This document shows positions 27,999 to 37,528 of a DNA stretch of 55,546 nt, piece by piece (the first letter of the stretch is position 1; each line of letters opens with the position of its first letter). The notes below the pieces were generated by a model that searched no databases, had not been told where the DNA came from, and worked only from the letters and a program-made list of their open reading frames with translations. Source of the DNA: Pseudomonadota bacterium (GTDB taxonomy: Bacteria; SZUA-182; DTGQ01); the NCBI GenBank assembly GCA_030625085.1, contig DAOURK010000012.1, positions 1-55,546 of the forward strand, read 5' to 3'. A program made the position numbers and the translations under genes.

Positions 27999-29085
27999 TC
28001 GCAGATTATTAATAAATTTCGACTGGTCTGTGTTAATTGCCGTGTTATGCCTCATTGCGTGCGGCATAGTCTTGATTTACAGTGCTACCTATAATGCAGT
28101 CAGCGCCTCAACAAAAACCCTTTATATCCGACAAATCTATTGGGCTTTGATTGCCTTGGTTGGATTTTTTCTCACTATCATTATCGACTATCACCGGATA
28201 GTACGTTATGGGGTAGCACTCTATATTTTAAACAATCTTCTGTTGCTGTATTTATTGATTTTAGGAAGTTCCCGAGCCGGTGTCAATCGATGGGTAAGCT
28301 TTATGGGTATCTCTTTTCAGCCTTCGGAATTTATGAAAATCATTTTGGTGCTTATATTGGCTGAATATTTATCTCGCAGATATAAAGAAGATATTAAAAC
28401 ACGAGAAATAGCAACTCTTCTCATGCTTGTAGGGCTCCCCTTTGTCCTTGTAATGAAACAGCCGGACCTCGGTTCAGCCATACTCCTTATCCCTATTTTT
28501 ATTGTGATTCTTTTAGTGGCTGAAGCACCCTTAATATGGTTGATTTCTCTAGCGGGAGCAACTTTCACAGCAGCGCCAATTATTTGGCGACGTCTGAAGC
28601 CGTATCAGATCAATCGGATCTTAAGTTTTATCAAGCCGCATCTAGACCCTTTAGGGATTGGTTATCAAGTTTTACAATCCAGGATTGCCGTGGGATCCGG
28701 AGGAATATTAGGGCAAGGATTTCTATCCGGGACTCAAAGCCAACTGAAATTTATTCCCCAACACCATACTGACTTTATCTTTTCCGTATTAGCCGAAGAA
28801 TGGGGATTTGTGGGCTGTATCATCATAATAGTGCTTTTTTTATTCATCATCTTAAAAGGGATAGACTTTGCCCTCCATGCCAAAGATCGACAAGGTACAT
28901 TGATAGCTATGGGGATTGTGAGTATATTCATCTTCAATGTAATCATAAATATCGGCATGGTCGTTGGTCTCATGCCGATTACCGGTATACCTCTCCCCTT
29001 TTTAAGCTATGGAGGGACCTCCCTGGTATCTAATATGGTAGCTATCGGGCTTATATTGAATATTCATATGCGTCGATTTAGCTGA
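27991..29085 (+). CDS. rodA: Peptidoglycan glycosyltransferase RodA (SEDS family)
   Basis: A 364-aa, ten-segment SEDS protein with the catalytic-loop sequence DFIFSVLAEEWGF, FQPSEFMKI and the C-terminal GLMPITGIPLPFLSYGGTSL. It polymerises glycan strands at the elongasome. Starts at GTG 27991 overlapping the end of mrdA by 8 nt, indicating translational coupling. The position makes it RodA rather than FtsW. Confidence 0.96.
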   Translation: MFDRRLLINFDWSVLIAVLCLIACGIVLIYSATYNAVSASTKTLYIRQIYWALIALVGFFLTIIIDYHRIVRYGVALYILNNLLLLYLLILGSSRAGVNRWVSFMGISFQPSEFMKIILVLILAEYLSRRYKEDIKTREIATLLMLVGLPFVLVMKQPDLGSAILLIPIFIVILLVAEAPLIWLISLAGATFTAAPIIWRRLKPYQINRILSFIKPHLDPLGIGYQVLQSRIAVGSGGILGQGFLSGTQSQLKFIPQHHTDFIFSVLAEEWGFVGCIIIIVLFLFIILKGIDFALHAKDRQGTLIAMGIVSIFIFNVIINIGMVVGLMPITGIPLPFLSYGGTSLVSNMVAIGLILNIHMRRFS

Positions 29086-29112
29086 CAGATATGCATCTTG
29101 GCCATAAATTCA

Positions 29113-29379
29113 TTAATGCTTTGTGCCTTCAATCTGCAACCCGCTCAGTCCTATATCCTTGATTACCCAATCTAAGTCCGATAAAAGGTGAAGAGTCATT
29201 TTTTCAACCAAGTTTACAGTTTCCTCGTCATGTACCTGGCCACTAATCCTTTGAAACTCTTCCTTGATGGTTCCAAGCTCATCCAAAAAACGCTTATTGT
29301 ATTGTACCTCAGCCCATATCCGACAGCCGTTGAGAAAAAGATCGAGAGCGCTGTACATTCTTTCATTTAAATTATTCAT
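29113..29379 (-). CDS. Small hypothetical protein, helical
   Basis: An 88-aa product from ATG 29379 (a GTG two codons earlier belongs to the AAGGTG ribosome-binding site). It is charged and predicted helical with no membrane segment or cysteine. It converges on rodA with 27 bp between stops. I do not recognise a family; a good ribosome-binding site and normal codon use support a real gene. Confidence 0.6.
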   Translation of the reverse strand: MNNLNERMYSALDLFLNGCRIWAEVQYNKRFLDELGTIKEEFQRISGQVHDEETVNLVEKMTLHLLSDLDWVIKDIGLSGLQIEGTKH

Positions 29380-29522
29380 AGTCACCTTTTTTAATAAAAA
29401 AATACTCCCGACAGTTTTTGAATGAAGGTTTAACTAATTCTTATTTTAGCGTTTCAGCCATATAAAGGTGTACTTTAATCCATGGCTTTCCCTGCTTTGT
29501 TCCTTATGAAAACGATTTTTTT

Positions 29523-29550
29523 TGCATGGCTAAAGCCCTGCACTACATAA
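29523..29550 (+). repeat. Family A palindrome, partial copy
   Basis: TGCATGGCTAAAGCCCTGCA with CTACATAAAAA following, matching the core of the family A elements but without the tail. It lies in the 350-bp divergent gap 29386-29735, which otherwise shows no gene. Confidence 0.6.
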
Positions 29551-29735
29551 AAATGGTTAAATGAGAATAACTGCCTTCTCCTCATTAAGGTATCGGTTGA
29601 AAGTGCCCCCCAAACCGGAAACAGCGCCTGGCATAAAAAAATGTTTGTCATTGAAGCTGTATTTTTAGTATGATAAGAAACAGAAAAATTTTTGTGGAAA
29701 AAATTTATCCTTATCCCGAAGAAAAATAAAAAATC

Positions 29736-30329
29736 ATGAAAAAAATTGCTAATTTTCTTTTTGAAACAGGAATGTTAAAAAAAACTCCGAGAACCGGGTA
29801 TCAATTCTTAGGGTCGGGAAAAGAATCTGTTGCTGAACATACCTTCAGGGTAGTATGTATTGGTTACACATTATCTAAGCTGGTCTCAGAAAAAATAAAT
29901 GAGGTGCGACTCTTAAAGATGTGTCTTTTTCATGACCTTCCTGAAGCCAGGACCGGAGACCATAATTATGTAAATAAAAAATATGTATCCATCGATGAAA
30001 AAAAAGCCATCCACGACCTTACCTCCCCGCTACCTTTTGGTAGTGAGATAGCCGAATTGATACAGGAATTCACTCTTCAAACAACTCTTGAATCCAGGTT
30101 GGCTAATGACGCAGACCAGTTAGATTTTTTGCTCCAACTCAAAGAATACGGCGACCTGGGAAATAAATACACCCATGACTGGAGCCAGGCTGTTATGAAA
30201 CGGCTGCAAACCAAGGTGGCCCAAAATTTAGCGAAAGAAATTTTAGAAACCGACTCGAGTGCATGGTGGTTTCATGATAAGACAGATCCCTGGTGGGTTA
30301 ATGGGAAAAAAGAAAAAAATAAAGGATAA
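29736..30329 (+). CDS. HD-domain 5'-nucleotidase (YfbR-like)
   Basis: A 197-aa HD-superfamily phosphohydrolase. SVAEHTFRVVCIGYTL supplies the first metal histidine, FHDLPEARTGD the HD pair and NDADQLDFLLQLKEYG the last aspartate; all resemble the YfbR/HDDC2 deoxyribonucleoside 5'-monophosphatase group. It lies 12 bp before the ubiD-like gene, so probably co-transcribed, although a role in quinone synthesis is not known. Confidence 0.85.
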   Translation: MKKIANFLFETGMLKKTPRTGYQFLGSGKESVAEHTFRVVCIGYTLSKLVSEKINEVRLLKMCLFHDLPEARTGDHNYVNKKYVSIDEKKAIHDLTSPLPFGSEIAELIQEFTLQTTLESRLANDADQLDFLLQLKEYGDLGNKYTHDWSQAVMKRLQTKVAQNLAKEILETDSSAWWFHDKTDPWWVNGKKEKNKG

Positions 30330-30341
30330 TCATATACCATT

Positions 30342-31790
30342 ATGATCATGAATGATTTAAAAAAATTCATTACTCTTTTAGAGAAACAAAATGAACTCAT
30401 CCGGATTACTGAAGAAGTAAGCCCACACTTAGAAATCACTGAAATTACTGACCGGGTGTCTAAACTGCATGGTAAGGCCTTATTATTTGAGCATGTTACG
30501 GGATACACAACGCCGGTACTCATGAACGCTTTTGGTTCTATGAAACGAGTAGCCTGGGCCTTAGGAGTTAATGAGGTTGAGGAAATCGGAAAATTATTTG
30601 AAGAACTTATGGAAAGCCGGGTACCTGTAGGATGGCTTGAGAGATTCAAACTTTTACCAAAACTAAAACGATTTCTCGCCATGTCCTCCAAAATAATAAA
30701 AAACCCTCCCTGCCAAAAAATAATCTATAAGGGAGAGGACATATCTTTATCTCAGCTCCCTGTCTTATTTTGCTGGCCAGGTGACGGCGGCCCTTTTATT
30801 ACCTTGCCCACAGTTTTTACCAAGCATCCGGTTACAGGAAAAAGAAATGTGGGCATGTACCGAATGCATGTTTATGATGACCGCACCACTGGAATGCATT
30901 GGCACACCCATAAAGATGGGGCTGAGCACTATCGTCAGGCTGAAAAACTCAACCAGCGGCTGGAGGTAGCCGTAGCTATCGGGCCGGACCCAATTGTTAC
31001 TTATGTAGCCACAGCTCCCCTTCCTCCGGATATAGATGAAATCCAATTTGCCGGCTTTATACAAAATGCACCTATTGAAATGGCCAAATGTTTGACTATT
31101 GATCAAGAAGTGCCGGCCAATGCCCAGTTTGTGCTTGAGGGATACGTAGAGCCCGGAGAGCGACATACTGAAGGCCCTTTTGGGGACCATACAGGCTACT
31201 ATTCACCAGCAGACTCCTATCCGGTTTTTCACCTGACATGCCTCACCCATCAGAAAGATCCTGTTTATCCAGCCACTATTGTCGGCAAACCGCCTATGGA
31301 AGATTGCTTTTTGGCCAAGGCAACCGAACGAATCTTTTTGCCTCTCATAAAAGCACAATTGCCTGAGATAGTAGATTTAAACCTTCCTATTGAGGGCGTA
31401 TTTCATAATCTGGCCTTGGTTTCTATAAAAAAGTCATACCCTGCTCAGGCACAGAAAGTAATGTCTTCCCTCTGGGGAATGGGGCAAATGATGTTTACCA
31501 AAATCATCATTGTTTTTGAAAGTGATGTTAATGTCCACAATCTTTCCGAGGTCCTCTGGAGATTAGGCAATGACATTGATCCAAAAAGAGACATAATTTT
31601 CTTCGAAGGTCCGGTAGATGCATTAGACCACGCAGCCTCCAACCCGCACCTTGGTTCCAAGATGGGTATTGACGCCACCAGAAAATGGCCGGAAGAGGGA
31701 TTTCCCCGCACCTGGCCGGATCTCATTCGCATGGACCCGGAGGTAATAAAAAAAATTGACCATTTATGGCCTAAACTCGGAATTGATTGA
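30342..31790 (+). CDS. UbiD-family prenylated-FMN decarboxylase (menaquinone pathway, MqnL-like)
   Basis: A 482-aa member of the UbiD family: GFIQNAPIEMAKCLTIDQEVPANAQFVLEG and GERHTEGPFGDHTGYY and the conserved PPMEDCFLAKATERIF block are diagnostic. It decarboxylates an aromatic ring using prenylated FMN made by UbiX, whose gene lies downstream. Together with UbiE-, UbiX- and UbiA-like genes, it forms the late part of menaquinone (futalosine-type) or a related quinone pathway. mqnA-E are not in the window, so the substrate is inferred. Starts at ATG 30342 or 30348. Confidence 0.93.
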   Translation: MIMNDLKKFITLLEKQNELIRITEEVSPHLEITEITDRVSKLHGKALLFEHVTGYTTPVLMNAFGSMKRVAWALGVNEVEEIGKLFEELMESRVPVGWLERFKLLPKLKRFLAMSSKIIKNPPCQKIIYKGEDISLSQLPVLFCWPGDGGPFITLPTVFTKHPVTGKRNVGMYRMHVYDDRTTGMHWHTHKDGAEHYRQAEKLNQRLEVAVAIGPDPIVTYVATAPLPPDIDEIQFAGFIQNAPIEMAKCLTIDQEVPANAQFVLEGYVEPGERHTEGPFGDHTGYYSPADSYPVFHLTCLTHQKDPVYPATIVGKPPMEDCFLAKATERIFLPLIKAQLPEIVDLNLPIEGVFHNLALVSIKKSYPAQAQKVMSSLWGMGQMMFTKIIIVFESDVNVHNLSEVLWRLGNDIDPKRDIIFFEGPVDALDHAASNPHLGSKMGIDATRKWPEEGFPRTWPDLIRMDPEVIKKIDHLWPKLGID

Positions 31791-31892
31791 ACATTACTGA
31801 CATTTTACCTCTGGAATTGCCTGCAACAATATAAATATATTTACTATTAACTTATAACTTATAACTTAACTCAAGGACAAAAAAATAATTGT

Positions 31893-32609
31893 ATGGCTGA
31901 TAAGTCTCAAATACAAAAAATGTTTCGGACCATCTCTCCCACTTACGATTTATTAAATTCACTTTTAAGCTTTCATATTGATAAGTGGTGGAGAAAAAAA
32001 ACTATCGCTCTTTTTCAGCCACAATGGCGGCAGCAAAACAAACAAATCATTCTCGATCTTTGCAGTGGAACCCTTGATTTATCACTTCAAATAGTAAAAA
32101 ATAGCAAACCACATATTAAAGTAGTGGCCTTAGATTTTTGCTATGAAATGCTGCAGGAGGGAAAAAAGAAGATACCTGCCGATTGGAAAAATCGCATTTT
32201 TCTGGTTTGTGCTGACATTGAACATTTACCTGTCCGAGACAATGTGGCGGGTGGTGCGGTTATGGGCTTTGGTTTGCGCAACCTGATTGACCGCCAAAAA
32301 GGCTTGGAACAAATTAAACGCACCTTAAAGCCTTTGGCTAAATTAGCTATCCTGGAATTTTCCCAACCTAACTCCCGTTTTTTTCAAGCCCTTTATTATC
32401 TTTATTTTTTGCATATTCTCCCCATGATCGGCGGATTGATTTCCGGTAATAGCTACGCGTATAAATACTTGCCAAATTCAGTGCTAAAATTTTATACCCC
32501 TAAACAACTACAAAAAATCTTGCAGCAGGTCGGGTTTGGAAAGGTCCGATTTTCCCTTTTAACCGGTGGTATTGCCACCCTGCATGTGGGGAAAAAATAT
32601 GTCACTTGA
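31893..32609 (+). CDS. menG: Demethylmenaquinone/ubiquinone methyltransferase
   Basis: A 238-aa SAM-dependent methyltransferase with YDLLNSLLSFHIDKWWRKKTI, the SAM motif LDLCSGTLDLSL, VVALDFCYEML and the family block MGFGLRNLIDRQKGLEQIKRTLKP. It methylates the quinone ring. Lies between the UbiD-like and UbiX-like genes. Whether to call it UbiE or MenG cannot be decided from sequence; the absence of ubiquinone-specific genes favours menaquinone. Confidence 0.93.
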   Translation: MADKSQIQKMFRTISPTYDLLNSLLSFHIDKWWRKKTIALFQPQWRQQNKQIILDLCSGTLDLSLQIVKNSKPHIKVVALDFCYEMLQEGKKKIPADWKNRIFLVCADIEHLPVRDNVAGGAVMGFGLRNLIDRQKGLEQIKRTLKPLAKLAILEFSQPNSRFFQALYYLYFLHILPMIGGLISGNSYAYKYLPNSVLKFYTPKQLQKILQQVGFGKVRFSLLTGGIATLHVGKKYVT

Positions 32610-33213
32610 TTTAAAAACTAACCTCAATAAACCCCGGCGTTATATTCTGGCTATTAGCGGAGCAAGCGGTATGGTCTATGCGCTCAAATTCCTCAATTAC
32701 CTTATAAAAGCAGAATTGGAAGTACATTTAGTAATTTCCCGGCAGGCAAAAATAATCTTACAAAAAGAGATGGGTCTGGAAAATGATTATTTTCAGCAAC
32801 TGCCGGTTATACACCATGATTGCCAAGACTTTTCCTCTCCCCTGGCCAGTGGGTCCTTTCACACCCAGGGCATGATCATCCTCCCCTGTTCTATGCATAC
32901 CCTAGGAGCTGTGGCTCAAGGACTTTGCTTTAATCTTATTCACCGGGCCGCTGCCGTTTGCTTAAAAGAGCAACGTAAATTAATTTTAGTGCCACGAGAA
33001 ACTCCCCTCAGCAGTATTCATCTAAAAAATATGCTGACCCTTTCTCAGACAGGGGCAGTAATCCTCCCAGCCATGCCTGCCTTCTACAATCGCCCAAAAA
33101 ACCTGGATGAGCTGGTAGAATTTTTTGTTCAAAGGGTCCTCAACCAGATTGGCTTGACCTCTCCTCGGCTTGAAATGTATGCTTGGGCCCAAAAAGACGA
33201 TGAGAGAAAATAA
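32599..33213 (+). CDS. ubiX: UbiX-family flavin prenyltransferase
   Basis: Makes prenylated FMN for the UbiD partner. RYILAISGASGMVYALKFLNYL carries the flavin-binding SGASG, with AAAVCLKEQRKLILVPRETPLSSIHLKNM as the family's signature. Start placed at ATG 32599 (GGGG upstream), overlapping the methyltransferase stop by 11 nt and giving 204 aa; the frame also extends to 32566. Its stop overlaps the start of the UbiA gene closely. Confidence 0.94.
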   Translation: MSLDLKTNLNKPRRYILAISGASGMVYALKFLNYLIKAELEVHLVISRQAKIILQKEMGLENDYFQQLPVIHHDCQDFSSPLASGSFHTQGMIILPCSMHTLGAVAQGLCFNLIHRAAAVCLKEQRKLILVPRETPLSSIHLKNMLTLSQTGAVILPAMPAFYNRPKNLDELVEFFVQRVLNQIGLTSPRLEMYAWAQKDDERK

Positions 33214-34074
33214 ATGATTGATCGGTTAAAAATTATTCTGGAGATGATTAAATTTGAGCATAGTATTTTTGCCATCCCCTTCGCCCTTCTGGCAGCTTTC
33301 TTGGCTGCCGAGGGAATACCCTCTCTATTTAAAATATTTTGGATACTGGTAGCCATGATAGGAGCTCGTAGTGCGGCTATGAGTTTCAATCGGCTGGTGG
33401 ATGCTCCCTTTGATGCCCAAAATCCACGCACCCAAAACCGAGCTCTCCCTGCTGGAAAAATCAAAAAAAAAGAGATAATTTTTTTTCTTTTGATTTCGTG
33501 CGGCCTTTTCTTTTATGCGGCCTATGCCTTAAATCTTTTATGTTTTTTTCTCTCGCCCTTTATATTATTTATTTTACTCGTTTACTCATATACGAAACGA
33601 TTTACCTCTTTCTCCCATCTGGTCTTGGGGCTTTGCCTAGGATTGGCTCCTGTTGGAGGGTGGATTGCTATTGCCGGCCGAATTGATTGGCTTCCCGTTG
33701 TGTTGGGTATTGGTGTTTTATTTTGGGTGGCCGGATTCGATATTATTTATGCCTGCTTGGATTATGAATTTGATCAAAGATCGAATCTTTACTCTATCCC
33801 TCAAAAAATCGGCCTCCAGGGAGCATTATGGATTTCGGTTTTATTGCATCTTGCGGCCGCCATCTGTTTTTTCCTTATTTGGCCAATGGCCAATTTAGGT
33901 GCAGGCTATGTTATTGCCTACCTCATAACCCTCTTTTTTCTTGTTTATCAGCATTGGATTGTCCGTCCCTCGGATTTATCTCGCGTTAACATCTCTTTTT
34001 TTATAGCTAACGGCCTCATTAGTATTGTCCTGTGCAGTGCTGCCATTATTGATATAATAATAATGGCAAGGTAA
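33214..34074 (+). CDS. ubiA: UbiA-family polyprenyltransferase (MqnP-like)
   Basis: A 286-aa, eight- to nine-segment membrane protein. Aspartate-rich motifs NRLVDAPFDAQNPRTQNRALP and DIIYACLDYEFDQR bind Mg2+ and the prenyl diphosphate. It attaches the isoprenoid tail to an aromatic acid, the step before decarboxylation and methylation by the neighbours. It begins immediately after ubiX. Substrate (4-hydroxybenzoate versus 1,4-dihydroxy-6-naphthoate) cannot be read from sequence. Confidence 0.93.
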   Translation: MIDRLKIILEMIKFEHSIFAIPFALLAAFLAAEGIPSLFKIFWILVAMIGARSAAMSFNRLVDAPFDAQNPRTQNRALPAGKIKKKEIIFFLLISCGLFFYAAYALNLLCFFLSPFILFILLVYSYTKRFTSFSHLVLGLCLGLAPVGGWIAIAGRIDWLPVVLGIGVLFWVAGFDIIYACLDYEFDQRSNLYSIPQKIGLQGALWISVLLHLAAAICFFLIWPMANLGAGYVIAYLITLFFLVYQHWIVRPSDLSRVNISFFIANGLISIVLCSAAIIDIIIMAR

Positions 34075-34171
34075 TTAATTCCGATCAACAGAGAATCTTC
34101 TTCCCGAATAATATAAAAATAAGACTTTTAAATTAAAATACAAACAAAGCTTTTATTAAAAAGGAGATACT

Positions 34172-35587
34172 ATGTTTAGTGAAAGGACAGAAAATAGAAA
34201 ATATAACCGGATTCGGTCTAAAATCTCCTTACGCTATCATCGAGTAATTAACAAGCGGGTGTTGTCGGATTTCCAAAAATCTTTCATAAAAAATATTAGC
34301 GCTTCAGGCCTTCTGTTTGAATCAAGGGAGATTATACCTCTGGGAACAAAAATAAAAATATTTTTTGTCCTCCCTGGTCAAAAAAAAGAAATTGCCGCCT
34401 TAGGAAAGGTAGTACGTATTGAAAGTTTAAAATTAACCACCAAATATAATATTGGTATAAGCTTTCAAGAATTGGAGGCAAAAGATCGGGAAGAGATTCG
34501 AAGACGAATCGAAATGATGGATCTTTTGCGATTGCTTCAATTAGCACATGAAAACAATGCCTCCGATCTGCACCTGACTTATGGCCAACCACCTATTTTA
34601 CGTATATCGGGGCATCTTCACCCTTTGGATATGGAAAAGCTGGATCAGGAAGATTTACGAACTTTGATTTACAGCATCTTGAGCGACGAACAAATTAGAC
34701 GTTTTGAAAAATGGAAAGAATTAGATTTAGCCTTTTCCCCAAACCCCAATATTCGCTTTCGGGTAAACATCCACCAGCAAAGAGGAAATGTAGAAGCTGT
34801 TTTCCGTACCATTATGCCAATTATCAGATCCATCCCTGATCTTGGATTGCCCAAGGTGGTGGCGGACCTGGCTTTAAAACAAAAAGGGATTGTTATTATT
34901 GCCGGACCGACCGGATCGGGGAAAACCACTACCCTCTCAGCCATGGTAGACCTGATCAACCGAAAAAGGGAAGCTGTAATCATTTGCCTGGAAGATCCTA
35001 TTGAATACATTCATAAAAACTTCAAGTCTATTGTCAAACAACGAGAAATCGGGACAGATACACTTTCCTTCTCACTGGCACTTCGCTGTGCTTTAAGGCA
35101 GGACCCTGATGTTATCTTAATTGGAGAATTGCAGGATGCAGAAACTGTTAGCGCGGCTATTACCGCCTCCGAGACCGGTCATCTGGTATTGACCTCCATG
35201 CATGCTCCTGATTGCGTTCAGGTAATGGATCGGTTGGTGGGAATGTTTCCCTCTCACCAACGCCAGCAAATATCTAAGCAATTAAGCAATTGCCTTCAGG
35301 GGATTATAGCTCAAGCCCTGTTGCCAAGGAAACAAGAAAAAAATCGGGTAGTGTCCACCGAAGCCCTCATTGTTACCGAAGCGGCAAGAAATATAATTCG
35401 GGAAAATAATACGGTTCAACTTCGTTCCATTATCGAAACAGGCGGTAAATACAAAATGCACACCATGCAAGAATCTGTCCGAAAACTTTACCTGCACGGT
35501 ATCATCTCTGAGGAGGTAGCTAAAGAATACTGCCGAGACCTCAATTTCGATTTTAGACCGGAATATGCAAATACCGGATCCAATTAA
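34172..35587 (+). CDS. PilT-like ATPase with N-terminal PilZ domain
   Basis: A 471-aa fusion. Residues 1-115 are PilZ, with RKYNR (9-13) and NISASG (41-46) matching RxxxR...(D/N)xSxxG. Residues 117-460 form a PilT/PilU-like secretion ATPase: Walker A AGPTGSGKTT (244-253), the Asp-box ICLEDPIEY (271-279), Walker B DPDVILIGELQD (311-322, usual GEMRD) and His-box TGHLVLTSMHAPD (335-347). It would retract type IV pili in a cyclic-di-GMP-dependent way. It has AAAAGGAG before its ATG and no pilin gene beside it. The fusion within one polypeptide is uncommon. Confidence 0.92.
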   Translation: MFSERTENRKYNRIRSKISLRYHRVINKRVLSDFQKSFIKNISASGLLFESREIIPLGTKIKIFFVLPGQKKEIAALGKVVRIESLKLTTKYNIGISFQELEAKDREEIRRRIEMMDLLRLLQLAHENNASDLHLTYGQPPILRISGHLHPLDMEKLDQEDLRTLIYSILSDEQIRRFEKWKELDLAFSPNPNIRFRVNIHQQRGNVEAVFRTIMPIIRSIPDLGLPKVVADLALKQKGIVIIAGPTGSGKTTTLSAMVDLINRKREAVIICLEDPIEYIHKNFKSIVKQREIGTDTLSFSLALRCALRQDPDVILIGELQDAETVSAAITASETGHLVLTSMHAPDCVQVMDRLVGMFPSHQRQQISKQLSNCLQGIIAQALLPRKQEKNRVVSTEALIVTEAARNIIRENNTVQLRSIIETGGKYKMHTMQESVRKLYLHGIISEEVAKEYCRDLNFDFRPEYANTGSN

Positions 35588-35640
35588 ATTATACCTAATT
35601 TCTTATCAGTCTCAATTTATAGCTATAGTGTTTCCGATAT

Positions 35641-35765
35641 TAAATTTCACAAACTATTTTTTTATAAAAGTAGCACAGAATTCTAACCTTGCCAAAATGC
35701 AGGGCTAAAGCTCTGCGCTACTTTTGACTGAATATCAATTATAATTATTTTTCTAAAAATCTATA
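35641..35765 (+). repeat. Dispersed palindromic element, family A, copy 2
   Basis: Core TGCAGGGCTAAAGCTCTGCG, then CTACTTTTGACTGAATATCA and the tail TTTCTAAAAATCTATA, closely matching copy 1 at 7697-7783; the upstream TAAATTTCA at 35641 also matches. The palindrome is imperfect here (one A-for-C change). It lies between the PilT-PilZ gene and the convergent radical SAM gene and could act as a terminator. Confidence 0.85.
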
Positions 35766-35771
35766 TTTTGT

Positions 35772-37397
35772 TCACCCATTGCTTAAAAATAAATCCCACG
35801 GGAGGAGCTCTGTTTCATCACGAGAACGTAAAGCATAAAACTCCGGATTAAGATTAATTGTCCGGAAGACGCTTTTCCAATTCCCACCGGCTTTATAAAC
35901 CTGGTGAAGGAGTTCTCCTACTTTTCGGTCCCCACGAGCCAATATCCCTTGAATAAAGGCCCACTTAGGTACATCATGAATAACCTGAACATTGGCAATA
36001 CTCTTTAGTCTTCGAATAAGAAATTTGAGTTTTGCCTGTAAAACCGACACCTGGTCCATAGGACAACGCTCAAACAAGCTTAAGGGTTTAGGCACGAAGC
36101 AATTGATGCTGACAGTAATTTTGCCCAAAAAAGCTTTCCTGCGAGCGGTTTGAAGCATAACATGTTTGATCCGCTTAACCAAAGATTCAATAGCCCCTAT
36201 ATCGGCATCTGTTTCCGATGGCAACCCAATCATAAAATAAAACTTCAGGTTATGTATTCCACCGGCAATAATCTGTTGAACTTTATCGAAGATTACCTCA
36301 TCAGTCATATTTTTACCCAGATATTTTCGTAACCGCTCACTGCCGGCCTCCGGAGCCAGGGTAATGGTTTTATGACCACTGACAGTTAAATAGCTCAAAA
36401 ATTCCTCAGTAATTGATTCCGCTCGCAATGAGCTGACCGAAATCTTTCCTCCTTCAGCTAAAATCGTCGAACAAATTTGAAGTATTTGAGGGTGATCTGT
36501 AGGCGAAGCGCTTATCAGCCCAATAGTATCTTTATACAAAAGTCCGCGGCGAATAGCCGGCAAAATGGCCTCTAAACTTCTTATCCGAAAGGGCTTATAT
36601 AGTTCGGTCATCAGACAAAACCGACACCTTCGAGGACACCCTCTACCGATTTCTATCAAAAACATATTCCCAAATTCAGTGTTTGATGTCACTACCCGGG
36701 TAGTTGTCTCATAAGCATTAAGATTAGAGACCCGTGCGCGTGAAATATGTGAAGAAACGTTTTTATCTGGTATAATCCGAGCCAGGGTGCCATTGGAATA
36801 ATATTCCATGTGATAAAATCGTGGAACATAGAAATGTGATCTTCCAGCCAGGTTCAAAAGCAACTCTTCCCGACTTCCCTTACCCTGCCAGGCCAAATAT
36901 TGATTTATAAACTCCGGGACCGTTACTTCTCCCTCGCCTACCAAAAAACAATCCGCAAAATGAGCCAAAGGTTCACAATTAAAGCTTGCACATACCCCGC
37001 CAATAATCACCAGGGGATCATTATCTGTTCGGTCTTCAGCCCTTAGAGAAATCCCAGCCAAATCCAAAATCTTTAAAATATTTAAGTAATCATTTTCATA
37101 GGAAACAGAAAAAGCCAGAATCTCAAATTCACAGATCGGCCTCTGCCGTTCCAAAGAGACCAATGTCTCCTGTGCAGATAGAGGAATATCAGGCAAAAAA
37201 ACCCGCTCGCAAAGCGTATCTTCCCGATCATTGAGAAGAGTGTAAATTGTCTGAAATCCTAAATTGGACATGCCTATATAGTAACGGTTTGGATAGGCCA
37301 AAGCCACAGACAGCCTGCCTCCAGGATCTTTAATCACATTATTTTGCTCCTCAGCGAGTACATTTTTGGCCCATTCTATTTGCCGCCGGGAAATCAT
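35772..37397 (-). CDS. B12-binding-type radical SAM protein (TIGR03960-like)
   Basis: A 541-aa protein. Residues 25-165 resemble a cobalamin-binding-like domain (VALAYPNRYYIGMSNLGFQ, IIGGVCASFNCEPLAHFADC, VGEGE). The radical SAM cluster motif is CPRRCRFC with C254, C258 and C261, followed by the SLRAESI and TLAPEAGSERLRKYLGKN blocks. It resembles the uncharacterised family often fused to a C-terminal SAM-linked domain, which is absent here. Reaction unknown; the neighbours give no clue. Confidence 0.88.
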   Translation of the reverse strand: MISRRQIEWAKNVLAEEQNNVIKDPGGRLSVALAYPNRYYIGMSNLGFQTIYTLLNDREDTLCERVFLPDIPLSAQETLVSLERQRPICEFEILAFSVSYENDYLNILKILDLAGISLRAEDRTDNDPLVIIGGVCASFNCEPLAHFADCFLVGEGEVTVPEFINQYLAWQGKGSREELLLNLAGRSHFYVPRFYHMEYYSNGTLARIIPDKNVSSHISRARVSNLNAYETTTRVVTSNTEFGNMFLIEIGRGCPRRCRFCLMTELYKPFRIRSLEAILPAIRRGLLYKDTIGLISASPTDHPQILQICSTILAEGGKISVSSLRAESITEEFLSYLTVSGHKTITLAPEAGSERLRKYLGKNMTDEVIFDKVQQIIAGGIHNLKFYFMIGLPSETDADIGAIESLVKRIKHVMLQTARRKAFLGKITVSINCFVPKPLSLFERCPMDQVSVLQAKLKFLIRRLKSIANVQVIHDVPKWAFIQGILARGDRKVGELLHQVYKAGGNWKSVFRTINLNPEFYALRSRDETELLPWDLFLSNG

Positions 37398-37528
37398 CTG
37401 CTACTACCCTCTTTATTTTTTATTGAAAATATCTTTTTATTATTGATAACAATATATTATGGATATTATGGCAGGCTTTGGTCGGGGAATCAAGAAGTAT
37501 AGGTAAAACATATTACAAAATGATAGGA

